Shown: positions 55,238-64,000 of the stretch, one piece after another
How positions within the stretch are numbered: the first letter of the stretch is position 1
Layout of the letters: every line of letters begins with the position of its first letter
DNA from: Orobanche coerulescens
Taxonomy: Eukaryota; Streptophyta; Magnoliopsida; Lamiales; Orobanchaceae
DNA: 64,000 nt
NCBI GenBank assembly: GCA_033398695.1
Contig: CM065815.1
Coordinates: forward strand, 8,116,501 to 8,180,500
Reading direction: 5' to 3'
Program-made: the position numbers and the translations under genes
Notes under the pieces: generated by a model
Seen by the model: the letters and a program-made list of their open reading frames with translations, nothing else
Told to the model about the DNA's origin: nothing
The model's database searches: none

Positions 55238-57193
55238 TGTAACACCCCGAGATATTCAAGGTATATTACAGCGCTGTGGACCCCCACATGGGACCCACCA
55301 GGCTACAAACAAGAAAACTCCACTCGACTAACCATCTCGGTTAGCGAGGACACACATTTAAATGATATGACATAAAAAGTTACGCCCGGAGCAACCGGCG
55401 AAATGATCATCAACCGACAATGTAACAATTTTAAAGTAGTACAATACGGAGTTTGAAATGAAAAGCCTAAGTACTCGCGAGTACAATCTATAAGTTTATA
55501 ATTATTAGAACAACCAAATCGAAATGGACGAAAGAAATAAAAAGACCCAAATGCACATGTCAACGACTCGCCAACATCCTCGTATTGTCCGGTGCTCGCT
55601 CGTCCTGGATAATCATAACTCGAAATCCATAACAAGAATTTTCCCAAAACGGTCCCCATAGGGTTAGCAATTACGCTAGTACAAGTAATCAAGGCAACCA
55701 ATCGCTTACACATTTCATAGTACATGTACCAATATCATTTCAAAAACCAAAACCAGACATGTCTTTCCTAAACAAACAATACAATCACATTTGCTCAGAC
55801 CGGACGAAGCCACAAATCCCACCCGAGGCCTCTCAGACCCTCCCGGCTGACCATATCATAAAACAAATCACGCACATACATCGCCTAGGATAGGGACGAA
55901 GCCACAAATCCCACCCGAGGCCTCTCAGGACCCTCCCGGGCTGGCTAGCTAAACAAACTCATGAATCCAGAGTGAAGTCATAGATTCCCCCGAGGCCCCG
56001 TCGGACCCTCCCGGGGTGAGCACAATCACACACAATATACATTACCATTTCACGTTAAGCATAAAGGTTTCCAAAAATACTTGCCTTGAGTAATTGATGA
56101 CGCAACGAACGGAAAGGATAATCACCGACGAACGTTAAGAACCAACGGAACCGAACCTAACGATTTGAAGAACATAATCACAACCAACTCTAGACGAATA
56201 CGGAAATGGAATACCCCCGAGAACCCGCCTACGATTCATGTATATTCGTACAAAAATAACAACGAGGGCGGACCACAACCAAACCCTCTCGATTCCGTAA
56301 AAATCACAAAATATACCATGAATCCGTAGGAAAGTTAATGATACAAACAATATTAATCGTATTCATCAAGAATCCACCAACAAAACGGAAAGAATCGGAC
56401 AAAAACCCCAAAATCCCCAATTAACCAAAAGGTAAGGTTCCAAGAGATATTACCTTGAAGATTCAAGTACTTAGATTCGTAGAACACGCGTTAGATTGAT
56501 TATCCGGGCTTCACAACCGAAGAAGAATGATGAAAATCAACCCCCAATTGATGAATGATGAGAAGCTCTCCTCCTATCTCACTCTCTCTCGCGTCAATGG
56601 AAGAAGAAGAAGGAAATGAGCTGTTCTCGCTCAAAACAACACAATTATAGAGGGTTGACCGCATTGTGTGCCGCGGCTCAGCTGAGGTGTGCCGCGGCAC
56701 AGGCCAAAAATTTGCTCCCAGGGTTCGGCAGTGTGCCGCGGCACCCGGTACAGTCGGGTTTTGGCCGAAAATGCCACACGAGTGTGCCGCGGCTCAGCCG
56801 GCGTGTGCCGCGGCAAGATCGACTCAGTGCCGCGGCACCGGACGGGTGTGCCGCGGCACACAGTACAGTCCGCTCGGCCAACAACTGAAGAGATGTGTGT
56901 GCCGCGGCACACACTCCTTGTGCTGCGGCCCACACCCCCCTTTGGGTCCTAAATGATGAAAAAAAATGATCCGGGAAGAGAATAAAAAGAATAGGAATCG
57001 ATATTTGGGAACCAATAATACGAAATGGATCCATGACAACCCCAAAATGGCGGTTCCGCACAACAATAACGAGAATACAGTTCAACAGATGACAGGAAGG
57101 ATACACTGAAAAATACACGAGGGTCACTACGATCGAGAAATACACCAAAAATGAGAATACAAGGGAAAGAAGAAAAAAAATGCGGATATTACA
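55238..57193 (-). repeat. LTR (3' LTR) of the Tekay-like element
   Basis: 1956 bp. Contains three ~85-bp repeats with GAGGCCTCTCAG cores (55800-56020), the ~300-bp core shared with the nested element (56080-56420) and the GTGCCGCGGCAC palindrome cluster (56665-56930). Confidence 0.95.
56665..56930. repeat. Cluster of the palindrome GTGCCGCGGCAC
   Basis: GTGCCGCGGC occurs eight times (plus one GTGCTGCGGC) in 265 bp, and five copies extend to the full 12-bp palindrome. The other LTR keeps only about two good copies (63660-63735) plus eroded ones, so the array length differs between LTRs. It opens all frames with CRGT/PRHT/AAAH-type repeats that are not genes. Confidence 0.85.
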
Positions 57194-57212
57194 TTCTACC
57201 CCTCTAAAAACA
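57194..57212 (-). promoter_or_regulatory. Polypurine tract
   Basis: On the minus strand TTTTTAGAGGGGTAGAA directly precedes the 3' LTR start TGTAATATCCGCA. It primes plus-strand DNA synthesis in such elements. Confidence 0.8.
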
Positions 57213-57228
57213 AGTTTCGTCCCGAAAC

Positions 57229-58308
57229 TTAAGAAACAAACAACTCAGGGTACCTAGCACGCATGCTAACCTCGGTTTCCCAAGTTGCCTCCTCGACACC
57301 GTGTCTCGACCACTGCACTTTGACCAAGGGGATGGTCTTATGCCTCAGTCGTTTCTCGCGATGCTCCAAAATCTTCAAGGGACGTTCTTCAAAAGTAATA
57401 TCCCCGGCGACATCAATCTTACCATAATCAATGACGTGACTCGGATCCGGGACATATTTCCTCAGTTGGGAAACATGGAAAACGCTATGAACATGACTCA
57501 GGGCCGGGGGTAACGCCAAACGGTATGCTAACCCACCGACTCGCTCGAGAATCTCGAAGGGTCCAATAAATCTCGGACTCAACTTCTCCTTCCTCCCGAA
57601 ACGGAAAACTCCTCTTGTCGGCGACACCTTCAGCAAAACGTGGTCTCCCACCTCGAATTCTAAAGGTCGACGACGGACATCGGCATAAGACTTCTGCCGA
57701 CTCTGGGCAGTTAACATCCGTTCCCGAATCAATTCTATCTTCCGCCTCGTCTCTAAAACGACATCCGGTTCGGTCCCGACCAAATCGGACCCTTCATTCC
57801 AACAAATCGGCAATCGACAACGCCGCCCATAAAGTGCCTCATACGGTGCCATCCGAATCGACGCATGCCAACTATTGTTGTACGTGAATTCGATCAATGG
57901 CAAATGCTCCTCCCAATCGCTGCTCCAATCGAGAGCGCACGCACGCAACATATCCTCGAACGTCTGGATAGTGCGTTCCGACTGTCCATCTGACTGGGGA
58001 TGAAAAGAGGTACTCAAATGTAAATGGGTACCAAACGCCTTATGCACCGCCTGCCAAAAGTGCGATACGAAACGGCCATCACGATCCGAAACAATAGACT
58101 TCGGAGTACCGTGAAGCCTCACAATCTGCGTGATAAACACACGAGCCAACTTTTCTGGACCCCAAGTGTCCTTGATGCCCAGAAAATGTGCCGACTTGGT
58201 CAGACGATCAACAATCACCCATACCATATTCATGCCCGACCTCGATCTCGGCAAACCCGTAACGAAATCCATCGATATATCTTCCCATTTCCATTCGAAC
58301 GGAAGTGA
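57229..58308 (-). pseudogene. Integrase core and chromodomain-like C-terminus
   Basis: Open from ATG 58272 to 57229 and joined in frame to the upstream part across a TGA stop (58306-58308). The catalytic triad is seen as MDFVTGLP, VSDRDGRF and DGQSERTIQ. The C-terminal part (KVSPTRGVFRFGRKEKLSPR, FIGPFEILERVG) is the GPF/Y-type module, and HKTIPLVKVQWSRHGVEEAT with WETE is the short chromodomain-like tail of Tekay elements, thought to guide insertion into heterochromatin. This is the best-preserved part. Confidence 0.9.
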
Positions 58309-59218
58309 TCAGAATAACTCGGCCGGTCGCTGATGCTCGATTTTGACCTGCTGACAAGTCAAACATCTCGCTACAAACTGTGCGACCTCCTCCTTCATAT
58401 CATTCCACCAGAAATTCCTCCTCAGGTCCTTGTACATCTTACTCGAACCAGGATGAACGGAATAAGGTGTAGCATGTGCCTCACGCAAAATACTCTGTCT
58501 CAACTCTGAGTCGTTCGGCACACAAATTCGACTCCGAAATCTCAAAAAACCATCTTCTTGAATAACAAACCCAGGAGACTTTCCCTTAAGAACGTTCTCT
58601 CGGATTTGAGTAATCATCGGATCCTCTAATTGCTTCAGCTTAATTTCATCGATCAAAGACGACGAAATCTCTAAAGCACAAAGTTGCCCGACAGCTCCAG
58701 GCAACAAAACCTCGACATCTAACTCGATCAAAGCCCGTCGAAGCTCAGACTGAGACGTAAAGACCTCAAGCGTTCGCAACGCAATCGGTTTCCGACTCAA
58801 GGCGTCGGCCACGGCGTTCGCCTTGCCCGGATGATAAAGGATTTCGAGGTTATAATCCTTAATCAGCTCTAACCACCTCCTCTGCCTCATATTCAACTCC
58901 CGCTGAGTAAATATGTATTTCAGGCTCTTATGATCGATAAAAATCTGACATGTAGAGCCGAAAAGATAGTGACGCCAGATCTTGAGCGCAAAAACAACTG
59001 CCGCTAACTTCAAATCATGAGTAGGGTAGTTAAGCTCATACGGCCTCAACTGTCTCGACGCAAAGGCAATGGTCTTGCCGTGCTGCATCAATACGCACCC
59101 AAGACCCTGACCCGAAGCATCGCTATAAACGGCGAATCCCTCGTTGCCACATGGCAGCGCCAAAACCAGAGCTGAAGTCAAACGCTTCTTCAGCTCCTCA
59201 AAGATCGATCGCCTCTCG
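58309..59218 (-). pseudogene. RNase H and integrase zinc-binding domain
   Basis: Begins after a frame change near 59220. RNase [18 protein letters not shown], then [14 protein letters not shown], where the family has DLELAAV, so the catalytic Glu is Lys; then [20 protein letters not shown] and [12 protein letters not shown]. The integrase HHCC region is [15 protein letters not shown]...CLTCQQVK. It ends at TGA before LPFEWKWEDISM of the next part. Confidence 0.9.
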
Positions 59219-59984
59219 TCATTCCGGGACGAACTTCTCGGATTTCTGGAGTAACTGTGTAAGTGGCCGAGCTAGTTTTGAGAAACCCTCGACGAACCTA
59301 CGGTAGTAGCCAGCCAAACCCAAGAAACTACGGACCTCCTTCACACTTGTGGGCGGTGCCCAATCCAACACTGCCTCAATCTTCTGCGGATCCACTCGAA
59401 TTCCCTCGGCTGAAATCACGTGACCCAAAAACATCACTTCCTTCAGCCAGAACTCATATTTCGAGAACTTCGCATAGAGTTGCTCGGCCCTCAAAATGTC
59501 TAACACTATCCGCAAATGATGGGCATGCTCTTCCTCATTCCTCGAATAGATAAGAATATCGTTAATGAAGACGACGACACACTTATCCAGATACTCGATA
59601 GACTTTGTTCATCAATTGCATGAACACCGCCAGCGCATTAGTTAACCCGAAAGGCATAACTACAAACTCGTAATGTCCGTATCTCGTCCGAAAAGCGGTT
59701 TTCGGCACGTCGGACTCTCTCACCCGAAGCTGATAGTACCCCGATTTCAAATCAATCTTCGAGAACACTGCAGCTCCTTGCAACTGATCAAACAAGTCAT
59801 CAATCCTCGACAGGGGGTACTTGTTCTTGATGGTCACCTTGTTTAGTTCGCGGTAGTCGATACACAAACGTAGTGAACCATCCTTCTTTCGCACAAACAG
59901 GACCGGTGCGCCCCAAGGCGAGGCGCTCGGTCGAATATACCCCGACTCAAGAAGCTCACTCAATTGCTTCTTCAATTCTGTCAT
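59219..59984 (-). pseudogene. Reverse transcriptase
   Basis: Starts after an in-frame TAG between MAPS and [47 protein letters not shown] and [15 protein letters not shown] are intact; then a one-base loss near 59590 shifts frame at MNKVYR. In the new frame the active-site motif reads [14 protein letters not shown], where the family has FIDD, so the first catalytic Asp is Asn. [20 protein letters not shown] and [12 protein letters not shown] follow. Confidence 0.9.
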
Positions 59985-61175
59985 CTATGAAGGTGCCATA
60001 CGATACGACGCCTTAGAAATTGGAGCCGCGCCCGGCTCTAACTCTATAGCAAACTCGACCTCACGATCCGGTGGCAATCCCGGTAACTCGTCAGGAAAAA
60101 CATCAGAAAACTCACTAACGACCGGAATCGACGAAATCTCGACTCCACCATCCTCCGCCTTCAAGGCGTAGCACCAATAACCAGTACACCCCTTTCGTAG
60201 GAGTCTCATCGCCTTCAAGGCGTTAATAACAAACTTCTGATTTCCCCTCCTTCGCCCCGCGAAGGAGTGCTCGGTGCCATCCTCAGCTAACATGGTGATG
60301 ATCCTCGTGCGGTAGTTCATGATTGCGCCATGCCGCTCGAGCCAATCATCCCCGAGAATTAAATCCTCACCCTCGATACTCACGACAATAAGATTAGAGA
60401 GCCAAGCCCTCTCACAAATAGACACAGAACAGTTCCGAACTTCTCGATCACCGACAATTCTATCACCGCTAGGAAGTTTAACGATGAAAGGCTCGCAAGG
60501 TGACAAGCAGTCGAGACTCAAGCGGCGTACACAATCTAGAGAAATGAATGGATGCGTAGCACCCGAATCAAAAAGCACACTGACAGGATGAGAATGGATA
60601 TGAACGGTACCTGTCGCCACAGTGGCTGCTGGATCATCGGCCCTCCTCATCTCGTAGATACGCGGCTGGGCAGAGCCGACACTGGAAGCTCCTCCCCTAG
60701 CGGGTTGACCCCGACCCCTACCTCCGCCGACACTCGGTGGAGGCGGCGGAGCAAATGAGCCCTGGTTCACACTCGGCTCTCTAAGTGCTGGAAAGGAATC
60801 ACGGGACTCGCGAAGCTGTCTGACCTGATCACAAAAGAGGGCCCTGTGGCCCGACTGACCACAAGTATGACAAGTCAACTTCGGGCGAGAACACTGTCGG
60901 TTCCTATGGCCCTGCTGGCCACAGTTAAAGCATGTGGGTTCACGAGCGGAGGTTCCGGCGGCACCCCGAAAGCTCCCAGAGAAACGAGCCGAACCGCCCG
61001 TAGAAATATTTGCAGCCTGAGATTTCTGCTGGCCTCCACTCTTGGGACCAGAAAAATTTCCGACCGACTTCTGCTTCTTGCTCTCACGAGCCAAATCACT
61101 AGCCGTCACCGACATATCATAAGCAAGAGCTCGACTCTGATAATCCTTCAAAGTAGTGCAAACGAGTCCAGACAT
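59985..61175 (-). pseudogene. Gag C-terminus with zinc knuckles, and protease
   Basis: A 396-codon frame. Two CCHC knuckles at residues 82-95 (CFNCGQQGHRNRQC) and 102-115 (CHTCGQSGHRALFC), then a Gly/Pro-rich linker and the aspartic protease with VLFDSGATHPFIS (DSGA at about 203-206). The end runs into the reverse transcriptase start (PISKASYRMAPS) and stops. Two knuckles instead of one is worth noting. Confidence 0.9.
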
Positions 61176-61866
61176 ATAGTCCCGAATGGGATGACTTCAT
61201 CCTCCTGGAAAAATGAAAAATTTTGTCGCTCTCTTCGACAACTTGGGTCTTCACATAGCCCAATTCCTTGTTAAAATCGGCAATGGCTTGGGACACGGGA
61301 ATATCCCGAGGTTGAGCATCGTAGAAAGCATGGACTCGGGCCTGTCTAACGGGCCATGGACAATATTCAGTTTCCATCAGCTCCTAAAATTCGGACCACG
61401 AAGCAACATGATCTTTGGGCCCAACGCCCCCCCACCAATCCGTAGCATCCCCAGTGAGAAAGTACTGGGCAATAGGGACCTTGCGGTCCTCGGGACAGTT
61501 GGTGGCAACGAAGACCTTAGATATCTCCTTGATCCACCCCTCTCAGCCGATCCGGTCTGATGCCCCTGAAAACCGAGGAGGATGCATCTTGATGACATCT
61601 TGAAGCCAACGGTCTGCTCCGCCCCGATTAGCATGGGCCTGATCGGGGTTTTGAACCACTTGAGCTATCGCCGCCATCTGGTTAACCATTTGCTGCATAA
61701 CGGCCGCAATACCAAGGTCGGCGCGCTCCTGAGAAGAAGCATGACTGTGACGGTCACCGGTACTGCCGGCTCCCGAAGAATGCGACGTGGCCGCCCCACC
61801 GGCTGCCCCACGTCCTCGGCCGCGTCCACGACCACGACCACGACCACGGTTTCCTCCGGCATCCAT
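61117..61866 (-). pseudogene. Gag N-terminal part, frameshifted
   Basis: Start MDAGGNRGRGRGRGRGRG at 61866, then IAAVMQQMVNQMAAIAQVV and DVIKMHPPRFSG. The frame is lost near 61560. Later pieces in other frames are ATDWWGG, METEYCPWPVRQARVHAFYD and SQAIADFNKELGYV, in the gag order of the family. At least two frameshifts. Confidence 0.8.
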
Positions 61867-62083
61867 ACTGATGTTGAGAGATAACAAAAGTATATCGATG
61901 ATGAGTAAGGGAGGAAAAGCAACTACGATTCAAAAGTGGAAATACAATGCAAGAAACAAAAGAGCCGAATAAGAAAACTTACGAGCACTGGAAGTACTGA
62001 GATGCTGGCAGCGGTTTGACAATGTGCAAAACAAAACACGACTAGACCCAAATAACCAACAAGCCTAGGTATCCATAAACCTA

Positions 62084-62097
62084 GAGCTCCGATACCA
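62084..62097 (-). promoter_or_regulatory. Primer-binding site (initiator tRNA-Met type)
   Basis: On the minus strand TGGTATCGGAGCTC begins five bases after the 5' LTR. It is close to the TGGTATCAGAGC site complementary to initiator tRNA-Met. Confidence 0.8.
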
Positions 62098-62102
62098 TTT
62101 TC

Positions 62103-63991
62103 TGTAACACCCCGAGATATTCAGGGTATATTACAGTGCCGTGGACCCCCACATGGGACCCACCAGGCTACAAACAAGAAAACTCCACTCGACTAACCAT
62201 CTCGGTTAGCGAGGACACACATTTAAATGATATGACATAAAAAGTTACGCCCGGAGCAACCGGCGAAATGATCATCAACCGACAATGTAACAATTTTAAA
62301 GTAGTACAATACGGAGTTTGAAATGAAAAGCCTAAGTACTCGCGAGTACAATCTATAAGTTTATAATTATTAGAACAACCAAATCGAAATGGACGAAAGA
62401 AATAGAAAGACCCAAATGCACATGTCAACGACCACGGCCAACATCCTCGTATTGTCCGGTGCTCGCTCGTCCGGGATAATCATAACTCAAATCCATAACA
62501 AGAATTTCCCCAAAACGGGTCCCCATGGGGGTTAGCAATTACGCTAGTACAAGTAATCAAGGCAACCAATCGCTTACACATTTCATAGTACATGTACCAA
62601 TATCATTTCAAAAACCAAAACCGGACATGTCTTTTCCTAAACAAACAAATACAATCACATTTGCCTAGGACCAGGACGAAGCCACAAATCCCACCCGAGG
62701 CCTCTCAGGACCCTCCCGGGCTGGTCATATCATAAAACAAATCACGCACATGCATCGCCTAGGATAGGGACGAAGCCACAAATCCCACCCGAGGCCTCTC
62801 AGGACCCTCCCGGGCTGGCTAGCTAAACAAACTCATGAATCCAGAGTGAAGTCATAGATTCCCCTGAGGCCCCGTCGGACCCTCCCGGGGTGAGCACAAT
62901 CACACACAATATACATTACCATTTCACGTTAAGCATAAAGGTTTCCAAAAATACTTGCCTTGAGTAATTGATGACGCAACGAACGGAAAGGATAATCACC
63001 GACGAACGTTAAGAACCAACGGAACCGAACCTAACGATTTGAAGAACATAATCACAACCAACTCTAGACGAATACGGAAATGGAATACCCCGAGAACCCG
63101 CCTACGATTCATGTATATTCGTACAAAAATAACAACGAGGGCGGACCACAACCAAACCCTCTCGATTCCGTAAAAATCACAAAATATACCATGAATCCGT
63201 ACGAAAGTTAATGATACTAACAATATTAATCGTATTCATCAAGAATCCACCAACAAAATGGAAAGAATCGGACAAAAACCCCAAAATCCCCAATTAACCA
63301 AAAGGTAGGGTTCCAAGAGATATTACCTTGAAGATTCAAGTACTTAGATTCGTAGAACACGCGTTAGATTGATTATCCGGGCTTCACAACCGAAGAAGAA
63401 TGATGAAAATCAACCCCCAATTGATGAATGATGAGAAGCTCTCCTCCTCTCTCACTCTCTCTCGCGTCAATGGAAGAAGAAGAAGGAAATGAGCTGTTAT
63501 CGCTCAAAACAACACAATTATAGAGGGTTGACCGCATTGTGTGCCACGGCTCACCGAGGTGTCTGCGCACAGCCAAAATTTGCTCCCGTGGTTCTAAGGC
63601 GGTGTCTGCTCGGCCGGCGTGTCCGCGGCACCGTCTGATCGGGTTTTGGCCGAAAATGCCACACGAGTGTGCCGCGGCACACAGTACAGTCCGCTCGGCC
63701 AACAACTGAAGAGATGTGTGTGCCGCGGCCCACACCCCCCTTTGGGTCCTAAATGATGAAAAATGATCCGGGAAGAGAATAAAAACAATAGGAATCGATA
63801 TTTGGGAACCAATAATACGAAATGGATCCATGACAACCCCGAAATGGCGGTTCCGCACAACAATAACGAGAATACAATTCAACAGATGACAGGAAGGATA
63901 CACTGAAAAATACACGAGGGTCACTACGGTCGAGAAATACACCAAAAATGAGAATACAAGGGAAAGAAGAAGAAAAAATGCGGATATTACA
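62103..63991 (-). repeat. LTR (5' LTR) of the Tekay-like element
   Basis: 1889 bp, closely matching 55238-57193. The main difference is the shorter, eroded palindrome cluster at 63540-63735. A C-rich tandem region is at about 62665-62900. Confidence 0.95.
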
Positions 63992-64000
63992 CAAACTTGA

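Larger units (their letters stand above)
55238..63991 (-). mobile_element. Ty3/gypsy chromovirus (Tekay/Del-like), complete but decayed
   Basis: LTRs 55238-57193 and 62103-63991 (TGTAACACCCCG...GCGGATATTACA); target duplication CAAAC at 55233-55237 and 63992-63996. Coding order on the minus strand is gag with two zinc knuckles, protease, reverse transcriptase, RNase H, integrase, and a C-terminal chromodomain-like end. Frameshifts, two in-frame stops and changed catalytic residues show it cannot move on its own. Confidence 0.95.

Noticed and set aside
56616..57148. Long frames on both strands rich in CRGT, PRHT and CAAAH
   Set aside because: They follow the GTGCCGCGGCAC cluster in every frame; no known domain.
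57301..61274. Plus-strand open frames opposite the retrotransposon polyprotein
   Set aside because: Shadows of the minus-strand gag-pol coding sequence.

Overview
The window is nuclear DNA of a flowering plant, most likely a eudicot. It is AT-rich and intron-containing, GT-AG splice sites can be read directly, and plant-specific gene families and plant transposon types are present (tRNA-derived SINEs, Tekay-like chromovirus LTR elements, plant mariner-like elements, hAT miniature elements, Helitrons). The (TTG)n-tailed SINE would suit an asterid, but that is only a hint. There is no prokaryotic or organellar gene organisation.

Three genes look intact. (1) The 3' part of a family-90 O-glucosyltransferase (Rumi/CAP10-like), plus strand, 75-4223, five visible exons, upstream exons outside the window. 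(2) A Ulp1/C48 SUMO-protease-like gene, plus strand, about 28357-33380, eight exons with the catalytic His, Asp and Cys all present. (3) A small three-exon gene for an 81-residue lysine-rich protein, minus strand, 49817-50388. Broken genes: a duplicated last exon of gene 1 (about 5066-5320), a phytolongin-like fragment (7031-7225), an actin-depolymerizing-factor pseudogene (8455-9426), a kiwellin pseudogene (45899-46427), a Helitron helicase 3' end (26935-27404), and a 25S rRNA fragment (about 48751-48871).

Most of the rest is transposons, many delimited here by target-site duplications (TSDs). A 14.7-kb nest at 9499-24212 consists of a non-coding LTR element with 189-bp LTRs (TSD AGTTC), split by a non-coding Tekay-related element with 3-kb LTRs (12297-21270, TSD AAAAC). 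A complete but decayed Tekay-like Ty3/gypsy element fills 55238-63991 (TSD CAAAC). Two decayed mariner-like elements lie head-to-head at 35639-42285 and form a 6.6-kb inverted repeat. hAT elements with 8-bp TSDs are at 24696-25178, 27555-28121, 42733-43678 and 50720-51386, a Helitron is at 46799-48196, and SINEs and small terminal-inverted-repeat elements sit in the introns of the host genes.

The most unusual signal is in the internal region of the 9499-24212 element. It holds many short hairpins whose stems differ from copy to copy but stay self-complementary, while the 5-nt loop is nearly constant (TTCAG, TTCAA, TTCTG or TTTTG on the plus strand) and the closing pair is usually C-G. Second in interest are clusters of a short palindrome (GTGCCGCGGCAC) or near-palindrome (TAGCGTGCGCTA) at comparable places in the LTRs of the two Tekay-type elements. 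All identifications are from reading the sequence; no database search was run.
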